A stretch of 64,000 bases of DNA from Pristionchus mayeri (lineage: Eukaryota > Nematoda > Chromadorea > Rhabditida > Neodiplogasteridae): positions 44,689,216-44,753,215 of the forward strand of contig BTRK01000005.1 in NCBI GenBank assembly GCA_036245805.1. The letters run 5' to 3'. Below are positions 1 through 10,731 of the stretch, one piece after another. Position 1 is the first letter of the stretch. Each line of letters opens with the position of its first letter. Position numbers and translations under genes: made by a program. A model generated the notes under the pieces. That model made no database searches and was not told the origin of the DNA. It saw nothing but the letters and a program-made list of their open reading frames with translations.

Positions 1-187
1 GCGATCGTATCTTCATTACCCACTCTCTTGACAGGTAGAGCGGCGAGAGAGTGTGGGAAATGAAGAAACGCTGATCCACATTAAGAACTCTAAAATGCAA
101 GAAGAAGGGAGAAGATAATGCGGAGAAGGTCGATCGTTCCTATTCATTATTGAGGGTTCTAGATTGTGACGTGTTATAATTTCCCAA

Positions 188-356
188 TATCCCTGATTAG
201 AGTTGTCTTATTGGAATCTTATTGGAATTAATTGCATCATTTTCATATATGTTTCACGTGCACTATGTATATGATCTATATAGTGCACGTAAAACATATA
301 TGAAAATGACGAAATTCATTCCAATAAGATTCCAATAAGGGAACTCTATCCCTGAT
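188..356. mobile_element. MITE, family 1 (terminal TTATTGGAA inverted repeats)
   Basis: A short inverted-repeat element without coding capacity. The left end runs from about 198 and the right end to about 346; both ends carry TTATTGGAAT-type repeats and the middle is a near-perfect hairpin around GTGCACTA. The 10-bp TATCCCTGAT occurs on both sides (188-197 and 347-356) and looks like a target-site duplication. Related copies lie at about 21682-21834, 26842-26979, 32340-32480 and their mirror copies. Confidence 0.75.
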
Positions 357-1079
357 CCGTAGATAACGTGGAACAACTTGATTTTAGATAAGTTTCAATG
401 ATTATTCAACAACCAACGAAGTCGATAGTGCTGATGGGAGAGCTATGTAAACATAACATCAATACTGTGCTAAGCAAAGACCCATTACAGGTCATCATCA
501 ATATGACCCATCAGCACGGCATATACACGAATAGATCAGGGGATATCAGCTGCGTCAAATCTGTAATTTTCCTAGTAATTCTGGTCATCACTATCATTTT
601 ATATAATACATGTCTCATCGATTATTTAATTGACACGTGAAAACGGAAGATCATTTCATTTCGTGGCAGACATTCGCTCTAAAGAATTATCGATTCAACA
701 ATTCATCAAACATAAGTCGCCCATGCCATTACGTTTCGAATGTGCGTGGTAAGCAAACTACCCTTTGTCGACGAGGATAAGTGGATATAGGTACCGCACA
801 AAGAAGCAGTCTATCCAAGAAGAAGTCAGGACAACTGTTTTTTTAATCAATTATTTTCCTCCTCATTCCGGGAATCTCTGATAAGTTTCATCGGAATTTG
901 AATTGGCGTAGGTGGATAGTCGAGTAATTCTTGCAGCGGAGTGAATCAAAATTTAAATTTAAAAAATATCCAACACAAGTACGACACCCATCACAAATCA
1001 CATAATTCAAATTAGAAAAGTATCAAGGGAAAACTGGTGACTGGTATGTACGGTAAAGGAATTAGATTTCACTTGTCAT
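357..1079. other. No gene seen
   Basis: AT-rich sequence. The only ORFs are short, with no recognisable domain, no chemoreceptor exon and no clear repeat. Confidence 0.4.
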
Positions 1080-1935
1080 GGGGAAGTGGAACTCGGGGAC
1101 AAATTTGAGAAGCTTCGCGTCGTCGGAAGATTTTCATTTACGGGTTGTGCAAGAAAAAGAGAGAGGAAAACGTAGATAAGACGATCGACATTTGATATTT
1201 TATCGTCGCTCTCGGAGTTCTTCTATATTTTCTATTCATCATTTGGTCTCGACATTTTGAACGTGATCTAGCATTTTCCCACATCACTGATCCATCAACT
1301 ATTTGGACTGGTCACAGATGGTACTTTGAATGAATTTCAGTGTGAAATAAACACGCAACGAAGACTATGTTGATATTAGTCGTGGAAATGATAGTTTGGG
1401 AATGATAAAAAATAATATGCTTATCGTAAACATCGTCCAGTTGCATGTGTCATCAAGATCATCCCACATCACGGCCTCTCCACGAAAAAAATCAAGAGAT
1501 AGCAACTGCATATTCAAATCAATATTTCGAATTTGACGATTGGCATGGTCAGCAAACAATTGTACCGTCTGGTAACGAATAACCGGAACCATAACCGCAA
1601 CAGTGAAATGGAACTCGAGGCCAAATTTGAGAAGCTTCGCGCCGTCGGTAGATGCTCGATTGTCATTTACGGGCTGTGAATAAGAAGGGAGAGGAAAATA
1701 GGGAGAAGGCGAGTTATCATTGATATATTTTTTTTAAATCTTAGATATTTGATCTTAGCACTTTGCTTTGCATTTTTGGTCTTCGACATTTCGGACGTGC
1801 TCTCGAATTTTTCGACATCACTGATCCATCCACCACCTGGATTGGTCAAATATGACATAATACTTTGAATAAGTTTCGGTGTGAAGTGAATAGCCAACGA
1901 AGAGAAGGTGTTCGATAGTGATATCGACATCTCCG
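1080..1935. repeat. Diverged direct duplication (two units of about 310 bp)
   Basis: The segment at about 1080-1390 recurs, diverged, at about 1605-1930. Both contain an AATTTGAGAAGCTTCGCG block and then a CATCACTGATCCATC block in the same order. A short reading frame (ELxxKFEKLRxVGR) is preserved in both units, so this may be the remnant of a duplicated exon. I do not recognise the protein. Confidence 0.6.
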
Positions 1936-2186
1936 TGTAAAAAATAATCAATGGAAAAAGAAAGAGCTCGAAGTGATCGAACTCCCACTATCGCAATTAT
2001 AGTCTACATATAATTCGCCAAGATATGGGAAATTACATGCTAGTTTGCGAACTTATAAGCTTAATATGTGCTGTCTCTGCTGATTTATGGGTTAGAACAC
2101 GCATGGTTGCGAGGCATACCATGCGGCGTTTTCGCGAAAGTGTTTCCAAACTTGCACACATTCGCGCAGCGTGATCTGTGCGAAAT

Positions 2187-2273
2187 GCTCGTGAGCTCCA
2201 GGGCGATCCGAAAAGTTGCGAATGAGGATTGTCCCATCGCACCTTGTTCGGATCGCCCGACGCCTCACGAGCC
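2187..2273. repeat. Imperfect hairpin / MITE-like inverted repeat
   Basis: GCTCGTGAGC and GGGCGATCCGAA on the left face TTCGGATCGCCC and CTCACGAGC on the right, across a loop of about 40 bp. The overlapping ORFs on both strands are by-products of this repeat. Confidence 0.5.
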
Positions 2274-2299
2274 TTTACAGCGTTGTCAGCCTTCTTTCA

Positions 2300-3180
2300 T
2301 CAGCCGCATCCAACTAATATCATTAACTCACAACGTACCGACCTAAAGTACCACGTACCGACCTAAAGTCGTTATTTCTCACTATTATTTACGAAAAATA
2401 TCATATATCCCCTTAGTGGTATATTCACTAAATATTACATAATATATAGCACAAAAGGGATAGAGAAACTAATTGCTCAGTATACGTGCGATCACAACAT
2501 AAAAAAATGTGATATTGTATTATGGATATTTTTCCATGTTCTATACAAACAAATTAATTGTGTGAATTAACCGGCTGGAGCATTTGCGATATGACGTGCT
2601 GGCACATTTGCGATATGACGGTGTCTTCGTGGAAAGTGAAATTGAATTGGTCGAAAGGGAATTGGTTGGTGAAATTGTGGTGGACTTAGCTGTAAATATA
2701 ATATTATCCAACAACATAATCAAGAACGAAATAATGTCAGAGTGAACAATTATCACTTGCTCAATGAATGCATCAACACATTCCATACCGCAATATTGAT
2801 GACAATTGTGGAAACGATCATGGTCAATATAATTCCATCAATTAATAAGTTCAGCACATCACACATATGTGCGAAACGGCGCATGAGACAACAGCGTGGC
2901 ATTAGGAACTTTCCTTATAACGTTAAGATGAAAAATTAAAGGCGGTACGAATTTGCCGTTGTGGCCAATCAATTTGCCGCAATGGTCAATCACGGCATTG
3001 CAAGAAAAGTGTAAACATTTCCTTCAAAACATGTGGTATTCATGTAAACATGCCGACATTTCAAGAAAGGAAAGGGGAATAGATAGGACAAGGGCGATAT
3101 TGACAGAGAGGAAAGATTGATCGCGATCCTTCCTTTGCAGAAAAACATGTATGATACGATCATTTGGAATGCCGCTTGGG
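2300..3180. other. No gene recognised; short tandem duplication at 2573-2628
   Basis: The sequence holds two adjacent copies of a motif containing CATTTGCGATATGACG. Short ORFs on both strands have no recognisable domain or splice context. Confidence 0.35.
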
Positions 3181-3182
3181 TT

Positions 3183-3317
3183 CTCTTATTGGACAATTAT
3201 TGATCCCTGTTCATGTTTGTTTCATGTACCCTATATAACTGATGATCTTTTGAATATTTAGTGGATATGAGGCTTATCCGATCACTGAATAACAATTTTC
3301 CAATAAGAGCACCATAA
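3183..3317. mobile_element. Degenerate MITE, family 1
   Basis: GGGTTCTCTTATTGG on the left faces CCAATAAGAGCACC on the right. This resembles the other family-1 elements but has no clear target duplication. It abuts the fold-back element that starts at 3318. Confidence 0.45.
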
Positions 3318-4299
3318 GAGCCCGATTCTCTAAGAGTCAAACAAAACGTGGCACAGCATTTTTACGAAAATGTTTAAAAATGGGTTCCCGATGGTGCTGA
3401 TCACGAGGGTCAACTTCATTTTGCATGATCTCGACCGGTTGAGCCAGGCTGCATGTAGGCACCATCTTCTTTATTGGTAATATCTCAGGAACCGATTTAT
3501 GAATCTTCTTCAAACTTGCGCAGATGATGTATTTGGCGGCCATGAATCCAATTCTATATAATTGGCATATGATAATATACAATAATTGCATGTAATTTAG
3601 GTTCTCGAATATAAGGCCAAAGCTAATACAACGAATTATATGGGCGGATGCGCCTTGCTCTGGCGATCATTTTTCTTATACAGGGTATGGTGTTTAAATT
3701 CTGCTCCTTAAAGTTACTTGCATTTTTCTGGCTCATTTTGTATCTTTTGCCGCTCAAATTACTCAAGTGAGTGAGAAATGAAATTAATATCCTTTGTCTT
3801 CACGATAATGGAACTGAAACTCATCTCATTTCTCACTCACTTGAGCAATTTGAGCGGCAAAAGATACAAAATGAGCCAGAAAAATGCATGTAACTTTAAG
3901 GAGCAGAATTTAAACACCATACCCTGTATAAGAAAAATGATCGCCAGAGCAAGGCGCATCCGCCCATATAATTCGTTGTATTAGCTTTGGCCTTATATTC
4001 GAGAACCTAAATTACATGCAATTATTGTATATTATCATATGCCAATTATATAGAATTGGATTCATGGCCGCCAAATACATCATCTGCGCAAGTTTGAAGA
4101 AGATTCATTAATCGGTTCCTGAGATATTACCAATAAAGAAGATGGTGCCTACATGCAGCCTGGCTCAACCGGTCGAGATCATGCAAAATTAAGTTGACCC
4201 TCGTGATCAGCACCATCGGGAACCCCTTTTTGCACATTGTCGTAAAAATTATGTGCCAGTCTCTGTGGGAGATTGTTCGACTCTTACAGAATCGGGCTC
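3318..4299. mobile_element. Fold-back element with long terminal inverted repeats (FB-1)
   Basis: A 982-bp near-perfect palindrome centred near 3808. It starts GAGCCCGATTCT and ends with the complementary AGAATCGGGCTC-type sequence. Each arm is about 470 bp and contains the GAAGTTGACC and GTGCTGATCA blocks also found in the fold-back element at about 59.1-61.3 kb. There is no transposase; the ORFs inside mirror each other. Flanking ATAA on both sides may be a target duplication. Confidence 0.75.
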
Positions 4300-4612
4300 A
4301 TAATCATTCTTCGTGTGTTCATTTGGTAGTTACCGATGGTCTTTACTTGGCAGAAACACACACATAAACTAGATAAAGATGTGATGAATATGTTATCAGT
4401 TTGAAATACTACTCGAGGTATGCGGAACTTAAAGAAGGTGTAACACGAAAAATTAGTCCAATAGGCCACTATTGTGAGTAATATAAGCCAGCAGTCAGAT
4501 AACGAATCACTTCATACGATGATCTACATATGCATCTTAAATTCGGTTTAACATTGTGAGCGCAATATCTTCGTGGTGGGACTCCCCATCATTCGTTCGC
4601 ACTTCCCCTTCA

Positions 4613-7600
4613 TTAATACTCGGTATGTGAGTGAACGATTGCCGCATCAATAGAATTCCGCTTGTTGAGGTGAATTTTGACAGGAAGATGGTCAGAAATG
4701 AATCTAAAATAATTAAAACAGATTAGTAATTGTTGAACGGTTGATTGATTTAAGTTATTACACTTTAATAATCCGGAAAGGGACATTTAAACAAAAAAGG
4801 AAACTCACTTCCGATATGGTACGATGTAATAGAGCGTGAGCAAAGGGTTCACAACCGCGGGGATGACGGCGATCTAAATAACGTGCATAAAATTAATTAT
4901 TTAGAAAAATCTGGATAGACAGGTGAACCAATTACCTCATGTTTCATAAATTAAGCCTTTTTCACCAATATCGATGAAACATCATGTGCAACCCACCGAG
5001 TAGATCATCCTCTCGATTTCCACCGAGTGATAGTAGTTGGTCATTTGGGAGAACATCAACCCGAAGCCGAGCAGAACGCACGAGGGAAGCAATGCATGGA
5101 TTGTGAGCACCTCAAGCGAGTGTAAGCATGCGACCGATATGGTGACAACGAAATTTCCCATTTTGAAATGTTTTAGGATTGACAATTTTGAATATGATTT
5201 TCTTGAATTCTGAGCACCTCAACCTCAGCTTTTAATATGATTAATTTGAATTGTGAATTGCTTCCGAGTAGTATCTATCATGCTGTCTCACGTATTAGGG
5301 TAACAAACTACCTTGACTAGTGAGTGGAGCATCTCTCGTGTTCGAATACTCATTTAAATTATGATTAGCTCCTACAGAGTTTGTGTAAACATTTTCCATT
5401 GTTACTGTTTTTTTTTGTTTTTTGTACATTTGTAAGACATTGTTTTACCTTTACTAGCGAATGGTGCATCTCTCTCGTTCGGATGCTCATTTTTCTTGCA
5501 CACGCTGTGAGCGTTCTCATAGCCTGAAATTGCATTGAGTTTTCGTATAAGCTGTTACCTGATTGGATTCTAAAGGGGGATTATCGGGAGCTACATCCCG
5601 GATGCATAATTCCCTATGTGAGAGACACTTCCTATCCCGATTCTATGGCATCCAGCTCTAATTTGATGTTTCTCCTAATGGTAAAGCAAGAAAGCGAATT
5701 TGGTAAGCGATCCAGAAATACTCAAATAATGCCGTATACATTTACCTGCACTAGGTCGGACGAGCACTATGACCTCATGCCGCCTTTGATGTCGCAAATG
5801 CGGTATGACGTCGTCGTTCTCATCCGACCTAGTGCCCATTTACCGAACGCCTCGTGATGAAGATGTATGAGTACATCATCAGTGACCAGACGAGAAAGTG
5901 ACCGATAGCGAAGGATGATAGAGGATCCAATGCATCCATGTAGCCTGCGAAATAATTCAATCAAATCGTATACATTATCATTATTTTTTCACGGACTCTT
6001 CATTACACGCCCTCGACCGGTCGAGCGAGGACAGAGTGTTGGAAATAGGGTTGGTGAAATCGAGTCGAGCCAGTCGAGGGCTCGACCCCTCACTCTCGCA
6101 GTCGAGCCGCTCGATCGGGTTTCAAGCCAACTAGAGCCAATGTAACGTGTTTTCCGTGTCGAGTACCCGAATACCGAGCTGGCTCGATTTCTCCAACCAT
6201 AGTTGGAAATTAAGAGGCCATGGCATCATTTCCCGAACTCTATTTATCAACACAGTTTGTCGTTGCCTACTCCGTCGTACATGTAAACTGTAAGCATAAG
6301 CGAAACTAACCGTAAATAGTGGAGTCATTGTCATGATCGGAGCCATAGACAATCGAGATGAATGGGTCTATGAATACGCGTGTCTTGGTAGCGAGAAAGA
6401 ACGCGACCTGTGTGTAAATTAAATATGAACACGTTTAAAATTAATACTCATTGTATTGTATTCCAAACATACTTACAAATTGCGGAATATGTGGAAGGTA
6501 TGCGAGGATAATTGCAGTTTGTAGTCTCCCCCATCCCACATTGCCTCTACTCTGCAGCGATCGATTTCTGAAATACTGGAATATACGGATTCGCACACAA
6601 CGCAACGCCGGAGTTTTTTGAGATGGATTTTCCGTATCATAATCGTCATGTTTTGCGTAATTGTTTCCAAAATGTCATCATCCTACCTGCTGTATGGGCT
6701 AGAACCATAGGTATAAGCTTAAATAATTATACGCTTTTGCCTTCTGTTCTCAACAAATACGTTTTGCAATTCCACATGACTATTATATCACGCCTATCAC
6801 GAGAATTGAGCGGAATCGGGATAAAATTGGGATGGGAGAAAAAGTCAGAGATGGGATTATCATGAATTTAAGGTGCTCTAGGGATGTAACTTCGACCCCC
6901 AAAGCAGAAAAACCATTACTTCATTCTTGGCTCCATGGCACCGGGTCGGCCGTTCTGGTACCTATCTTTGATCGCGTTTATCTCTCTCCTGATGCGTTTT
7001 AGACAAAAATCCTCCGAGGATGGCCCCCACTTATTTTTCACGCTCTATCGAACTGTACAAACCAGATCGTATAATTTTGACTCGGAACAGCGTTACATTC
7101 AAAGACACTTTTCTGAAAAGTATAGGTAAAGGTTCCCTTAAGACTTAAAAAATGAATAGAGCTCGTCGTGCTCTTTAAAATGAATGGCTTGCGGTTAAAA
7201 TATCTTACGACTGGGGGGAGTTATGCCCCTCAAAGTGTTCGAGATGATTTGAAGTCCATTTAATTCAATATTTCCACCACTCTATTTTCTCTGCGCTGCG
7301 TGGAATGAAATTGAGAGAGAGTTGAAATGAGTTTCACGAAATACTTAATTGAACACGTTCTGATTTTTTATATGAACCCAGTGAAACTCATTTCATTTCC
7401 GCACCCTCCCTCTCTCAATTTCATTCCACGCTGCTCACAGAAAATAGAGTGGTTGAAAAAAAGGAATTAAACGGACAAATAATCTCGAAAACTTTGGCAT
7501 AACTCCCCCCGGTCGTAAGATATTTTAACCGCAAGCCACTCATTTTAAAGAGCATGAGGAGCTCTATTCATTGTTCAAGGCTTAACGGAACCTTTACCTA

Positions 7601-9228
7601 TATTTTTTAGAAAAGTGTCTTTGAATGTAGCGCTGTTCCGAGTCAAAATTATACGATCTGGTTTGCACAGTTCGATAGAGCGTGAAAAATAAGTGGGGAC
7701 CATCCTCAGGGTATTTATCTAAAACGCACCATAAGAGAGATAAACGGGATCAAAGATAGGTACCAGAACGACCGACCCGGTGCCATGGAGCCAATAATGA
7801 AGTTATGTTTTTTCTGCTTTGGGGGTCGAAGTTACATCCCTAGAGCACCCTAAATTCATGATAATCCCAACTCTGACTTTTTCTCCCATCCCCGCGGTCA
7901 GCTCGATTCTATCGTGATAGGCGTGATATCGTACAAAATCATGGCTTATTTAGGAACTGTACAATTTCTGGATACATTGTTGCAATACTATTTTGTTCCG
8001 CTTATATTTATGGAAACAATATTGGCATACAATGTTTCCCATATAAGCCTCACGAGACAACATATTCCACTACGATACGATAAGCAATAATTATTTGCAG
8101 CTGTGTTTTTAGACATGGGGATATCATCTATATGCGCTCCGTATTATATTGACCAGCTGGCATATGCATTGGAGAATGGAGAAAGTAGAGTTATAGAAAC
8201 TATATCACGATATATTCATTATATGGTACACACGATCTTGCTATTCGACCGGTTAAGAGTGCGTGTAGAATGAAGAGTTCGACACTGGATATTTTCTCTA
8301 TCTCAAGTAGAAAACTCGTGCAAGGCGCCGCGAACAACAAATTACAAATTTATTTTGTGTACTAAATGAGGTGGTGAATCAATTTTCGATTACTTACCGA
8401 TACCAGAACGATATGGCGATGAGTGTGCACGTATGCACGACTGTGGTGTGAATCATTTCAAAGAGAACCCCGCAGAATACATCCGAAACCAGTCGACAAG
8501 GTCCATCAGACACGTGAGCAACCAGCCGACCGTAGATGAAAATGCTGAATAGAGTTCGGGTTATCTTCTCTTCGAGCAATGTTCTCGCTCTCTCCATATC
8601 ACACACTCTCTCGCCCACTCTGATCGACGAGAGAGCGTGCGGTTTGGAGAGAGTCCTCTTCTCTTCATTTCCCACACTATCTCGCTCTTCGAGTAGCGAG
8701 GGATTTTGAACAGGAATATACGATGACCGACGTTCTACTTCGAATGGAATCATTTTACAAAATCGTTTTGCCAGCATTCGTAATTCTAAAGCTGAATTCT
8801 AATGCTTGACTTTCCATAAATATAAGCGGAACAAAAAAACTGAATTGTAATGCGTGACGTGTAATGCATGAGTTTCGCACCGCGGATTCAGCATGAAATG
8901 CAGCAGCATTTCGATGAAATCGTTGAGCGCAGTGTTGAAGATTATGATTGCGTAATCCTAAAATCGGAGGGATACATTCCGTAGGTAAAGCTGATGTCAT
9001 TTATTTGTATCATCGTGCATTTATCGATGAACAAAGGGTTGCATGAATATGCGAGAGATTGGGGGAAACCAAGAGACACCGACCCGAACTTCGAACTACA
9101 ATCCCAAAACGTACCCGAAGTGACTGCGGAGTGTGTGTTGAGATCACGAAAAGAACGATCGCGTTTATAGCCACGCCAATCGCCATGAACGAGTGATTCA
9201 GAGCATCAAACATACCTGCGAGATACAA
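4613..9228 (-). CDS. Srd-class chemoreceptor, complete (Srd-A)
   Basis: A seven-transmembrane chemosensory GPCR, expected in the sensory-neuron membrane. Ten exons can be placed (minus strand): 9115-9228, 8881-8957, 8398-8544, 6477-6567, 6311-6407, 5844-5944, 5449-5523, 4997-5110, 4809-4873 and 4613-4703. All junctions are GT..AG and the frame holds for 323 residues. TM1 is followed by HTPQSLR, TM2 is DYAIIIFNTALNDF, TM3 carries the Srd-like GPCRL motif and ends SFWYR, TM4 has AYLPHIPQF, the loop before TM6 has RTREMHHSL, and TM7 ends NPLLTLYYIVPYR. The start could be the Met at 9213, or an upstream exon could exist. Intron 3 is 1.8 kb because fold-back element FB-2 sits in it. The Srd assignment rests on motif memory; another Str-superfamily class is possible. 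Confidence 0.82.
5752..5838. mobile_element. MITE, family 2 (GCACTAGGTCGGA ends)
   Basis: A hairpin of about 88 bp with CTAGGTCGGACGAG at one end and its near-complement (CATCCGACCTAG) at the other. It lies in intron 6 of Srd-A just downstream of the splice donor. Related, more diverged hairpins occur at about 22085-22195 with its mirror copies, and at about 63810-63895. Confidence 0.6.
6784..7931. mobile_element. Fold-back element inserted in Srd-A intron 3 (FB-2)
   Basis: A 1.15-kb inverted repeat centred near 7360. The left end is TATCACGCCTATCACGA and the right end is its complement. Both arms contain the same blocks (GGTACCTATCTTTGATC, CACTTATTTTTCACGCTCT and others) in opposite order. 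It has no coding capacity. Confidence 0.8.
8585..8705. repeat. Short inverted-repeat sequences with TTCATTTCCCACACT motif
   Basis: Within Srd-A intron 2, motifs of the type CACACTCTCTCG ... CGAGAGAG recur. The same short family is seen at 1-64, about 15236-15285, 18866-18900, 26560-26610 and 27195-27240. Confidence 0.45.
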
Positions 9229-9229
9229 T

Positions 9230-10730
9230 GTTTAGAGATTGCTTTGTAATAATTTGCTTTGTGCATAATGAATTATTTCATGCGAATCCACCCACAACAA
9301 GGTTAGTATGTATCACATTTCAGGCAGGGTGGTAAAGATTTAGAGGGAATGCGATGGGAAAAAGTGTTACAATACTGCGTTTACAGGGTGACAAAGTGTG
9401 GCTGGTTAACAATATTACGTGTCTACGTTTGACACCTACTATTCAGAGAACTGGGCAAGCATGCATAATTTCGGGAAACAATGGACAGTAAGGTGAAAAA
9501 CATAACTGAATACCTAACTATGTCTGACTGGCGAGATAGCACACGAAATGAGGAGGGCGCATCCCCAGTTGGCGAGACTACTTGATACGAACAATGACTC
9601 TCCTCAGTTTACATGCTCTATCGTAGGTTAGAAAGAGCGAGAAAGCATGGGGATGGAGAGAGTCAGACGAGTGCTTCTTGACACATATTATTCAGAGCGC
9701 TCGGCAAGTGTGTAGAATTCCCAGAAAATGTATGTGTGCAGTAAGCTGAGGAAATAATTGAATGCATAAATAGATGTAATTGCATTGCTATACGCGAGCT
9801 TCGAATACGACACCAAAGAATAAATCCTGAGCAACAAACACGCTTCACTTCGATAACCGCAAGATTGTTTTGATTTAAATTGGCTGATTGTGGTATTGCT
9901 CGATCGATGGGTATTTTCAATAGAAACTAAAGAACACAAGTTATAATTTGCTCAATCGGAGAAAACTTGCTGATAGGATAAGTAATCACTTGCTGCAACG
10001 ATTCGTCCGTGTTCGATCCAAGCAATCCTGCATTACATTAGCCCACCTGTTACACCCACGTACTGTATCTACCACCTGGAATTCACATGATAATTGAACT
10101 GAAGGCTTCCAGGAATGAGCACTCTTGCTTGAGGCATATTGCAAGTTACAGTATCATGTTTTTGCTCTAGAAATGATACTTAACCCTGATAGAGCTATTG
10201 AAAATCACACTAAGAGTAATCACTCTTGTATCGGGTGCATTTGTCGTAGCATGCAATCAGACTAATCGTATCTTCATGTCGCGCATACTCTGTTACCGCT
10301 CGACTGACGTCGAGCTAGGTTGCGCAATTAAGAGACGGTTACCCGATTTGCATACTAATCAGCGCACACAGACAGTATACCATGGAATTAGTCGTTTCGC
10401 GGCGCATGGCAGGACTGTCACTCCGACGAGAAGTCTCGCAGTGCTCCCCTTCTCGGGCAAACGATGGATCTCGAGCCGTAAATCCGAGCACCGACATATC
10501 AGAGAGTTCAATGAAGAAACTGTGAGAGCAATGTGACATATTCATACAACTACTGCTTGAATTGAAAAGAGATGCAAATGTTATAAATCCATCAACGAAA
10601 CTATATTGTATGCTAGCGTTTAACTGCATTTTTCTACAATTATATTAAGGTACAATACCTCAATTATGTATATGTAAATAATAAAACCCGCAAATCAAAT
10701 AGTTTTTGCTGAAAACAAGTAAAAAGACAA
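9230..10730. other. Intergenic; diverged short direct duplication, no gene recognised
   Basis: About 80 bp at 9431-9510 recurs in diverged form at 9671-9755 (TTGACACxTA.TATTCAGAG ... GGCAAG). The plus-strand ORF at 10198-10536 overlaps a copy of the TTCAT/CACTCT repeat family and shows no domain, so I do not call it. Confidence 0.4.
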
Positions 10731-10731
10731 A

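Noticed and set aside
2068..2346. ORFs on both strands around 2.0-2.35 kb
   Set aside because: They are mirror readings of a hairpin, with no recognisable protein.
4284..4469. FFKFR-containing ORF similar to one at 15034-15237
   Set aside because: The similarity is only a few residues around FFKFR and could be chance; not enough to call an exon.
7976..8840. Short inverted repeat TTTTGTTCCGCTTATATTTATGG near 7990 and 8815
   Set aside because: Only about 25 bp with an 800-bp spacing within an intron; could be chance or remnant, so not listed as an element.
10198..10536. 112-codon ORF
   Set aside because: Overlaps a short inverted-repeat family (TCTTCAT / CTCGACTGACGTCGAG); no domain and no splice context.
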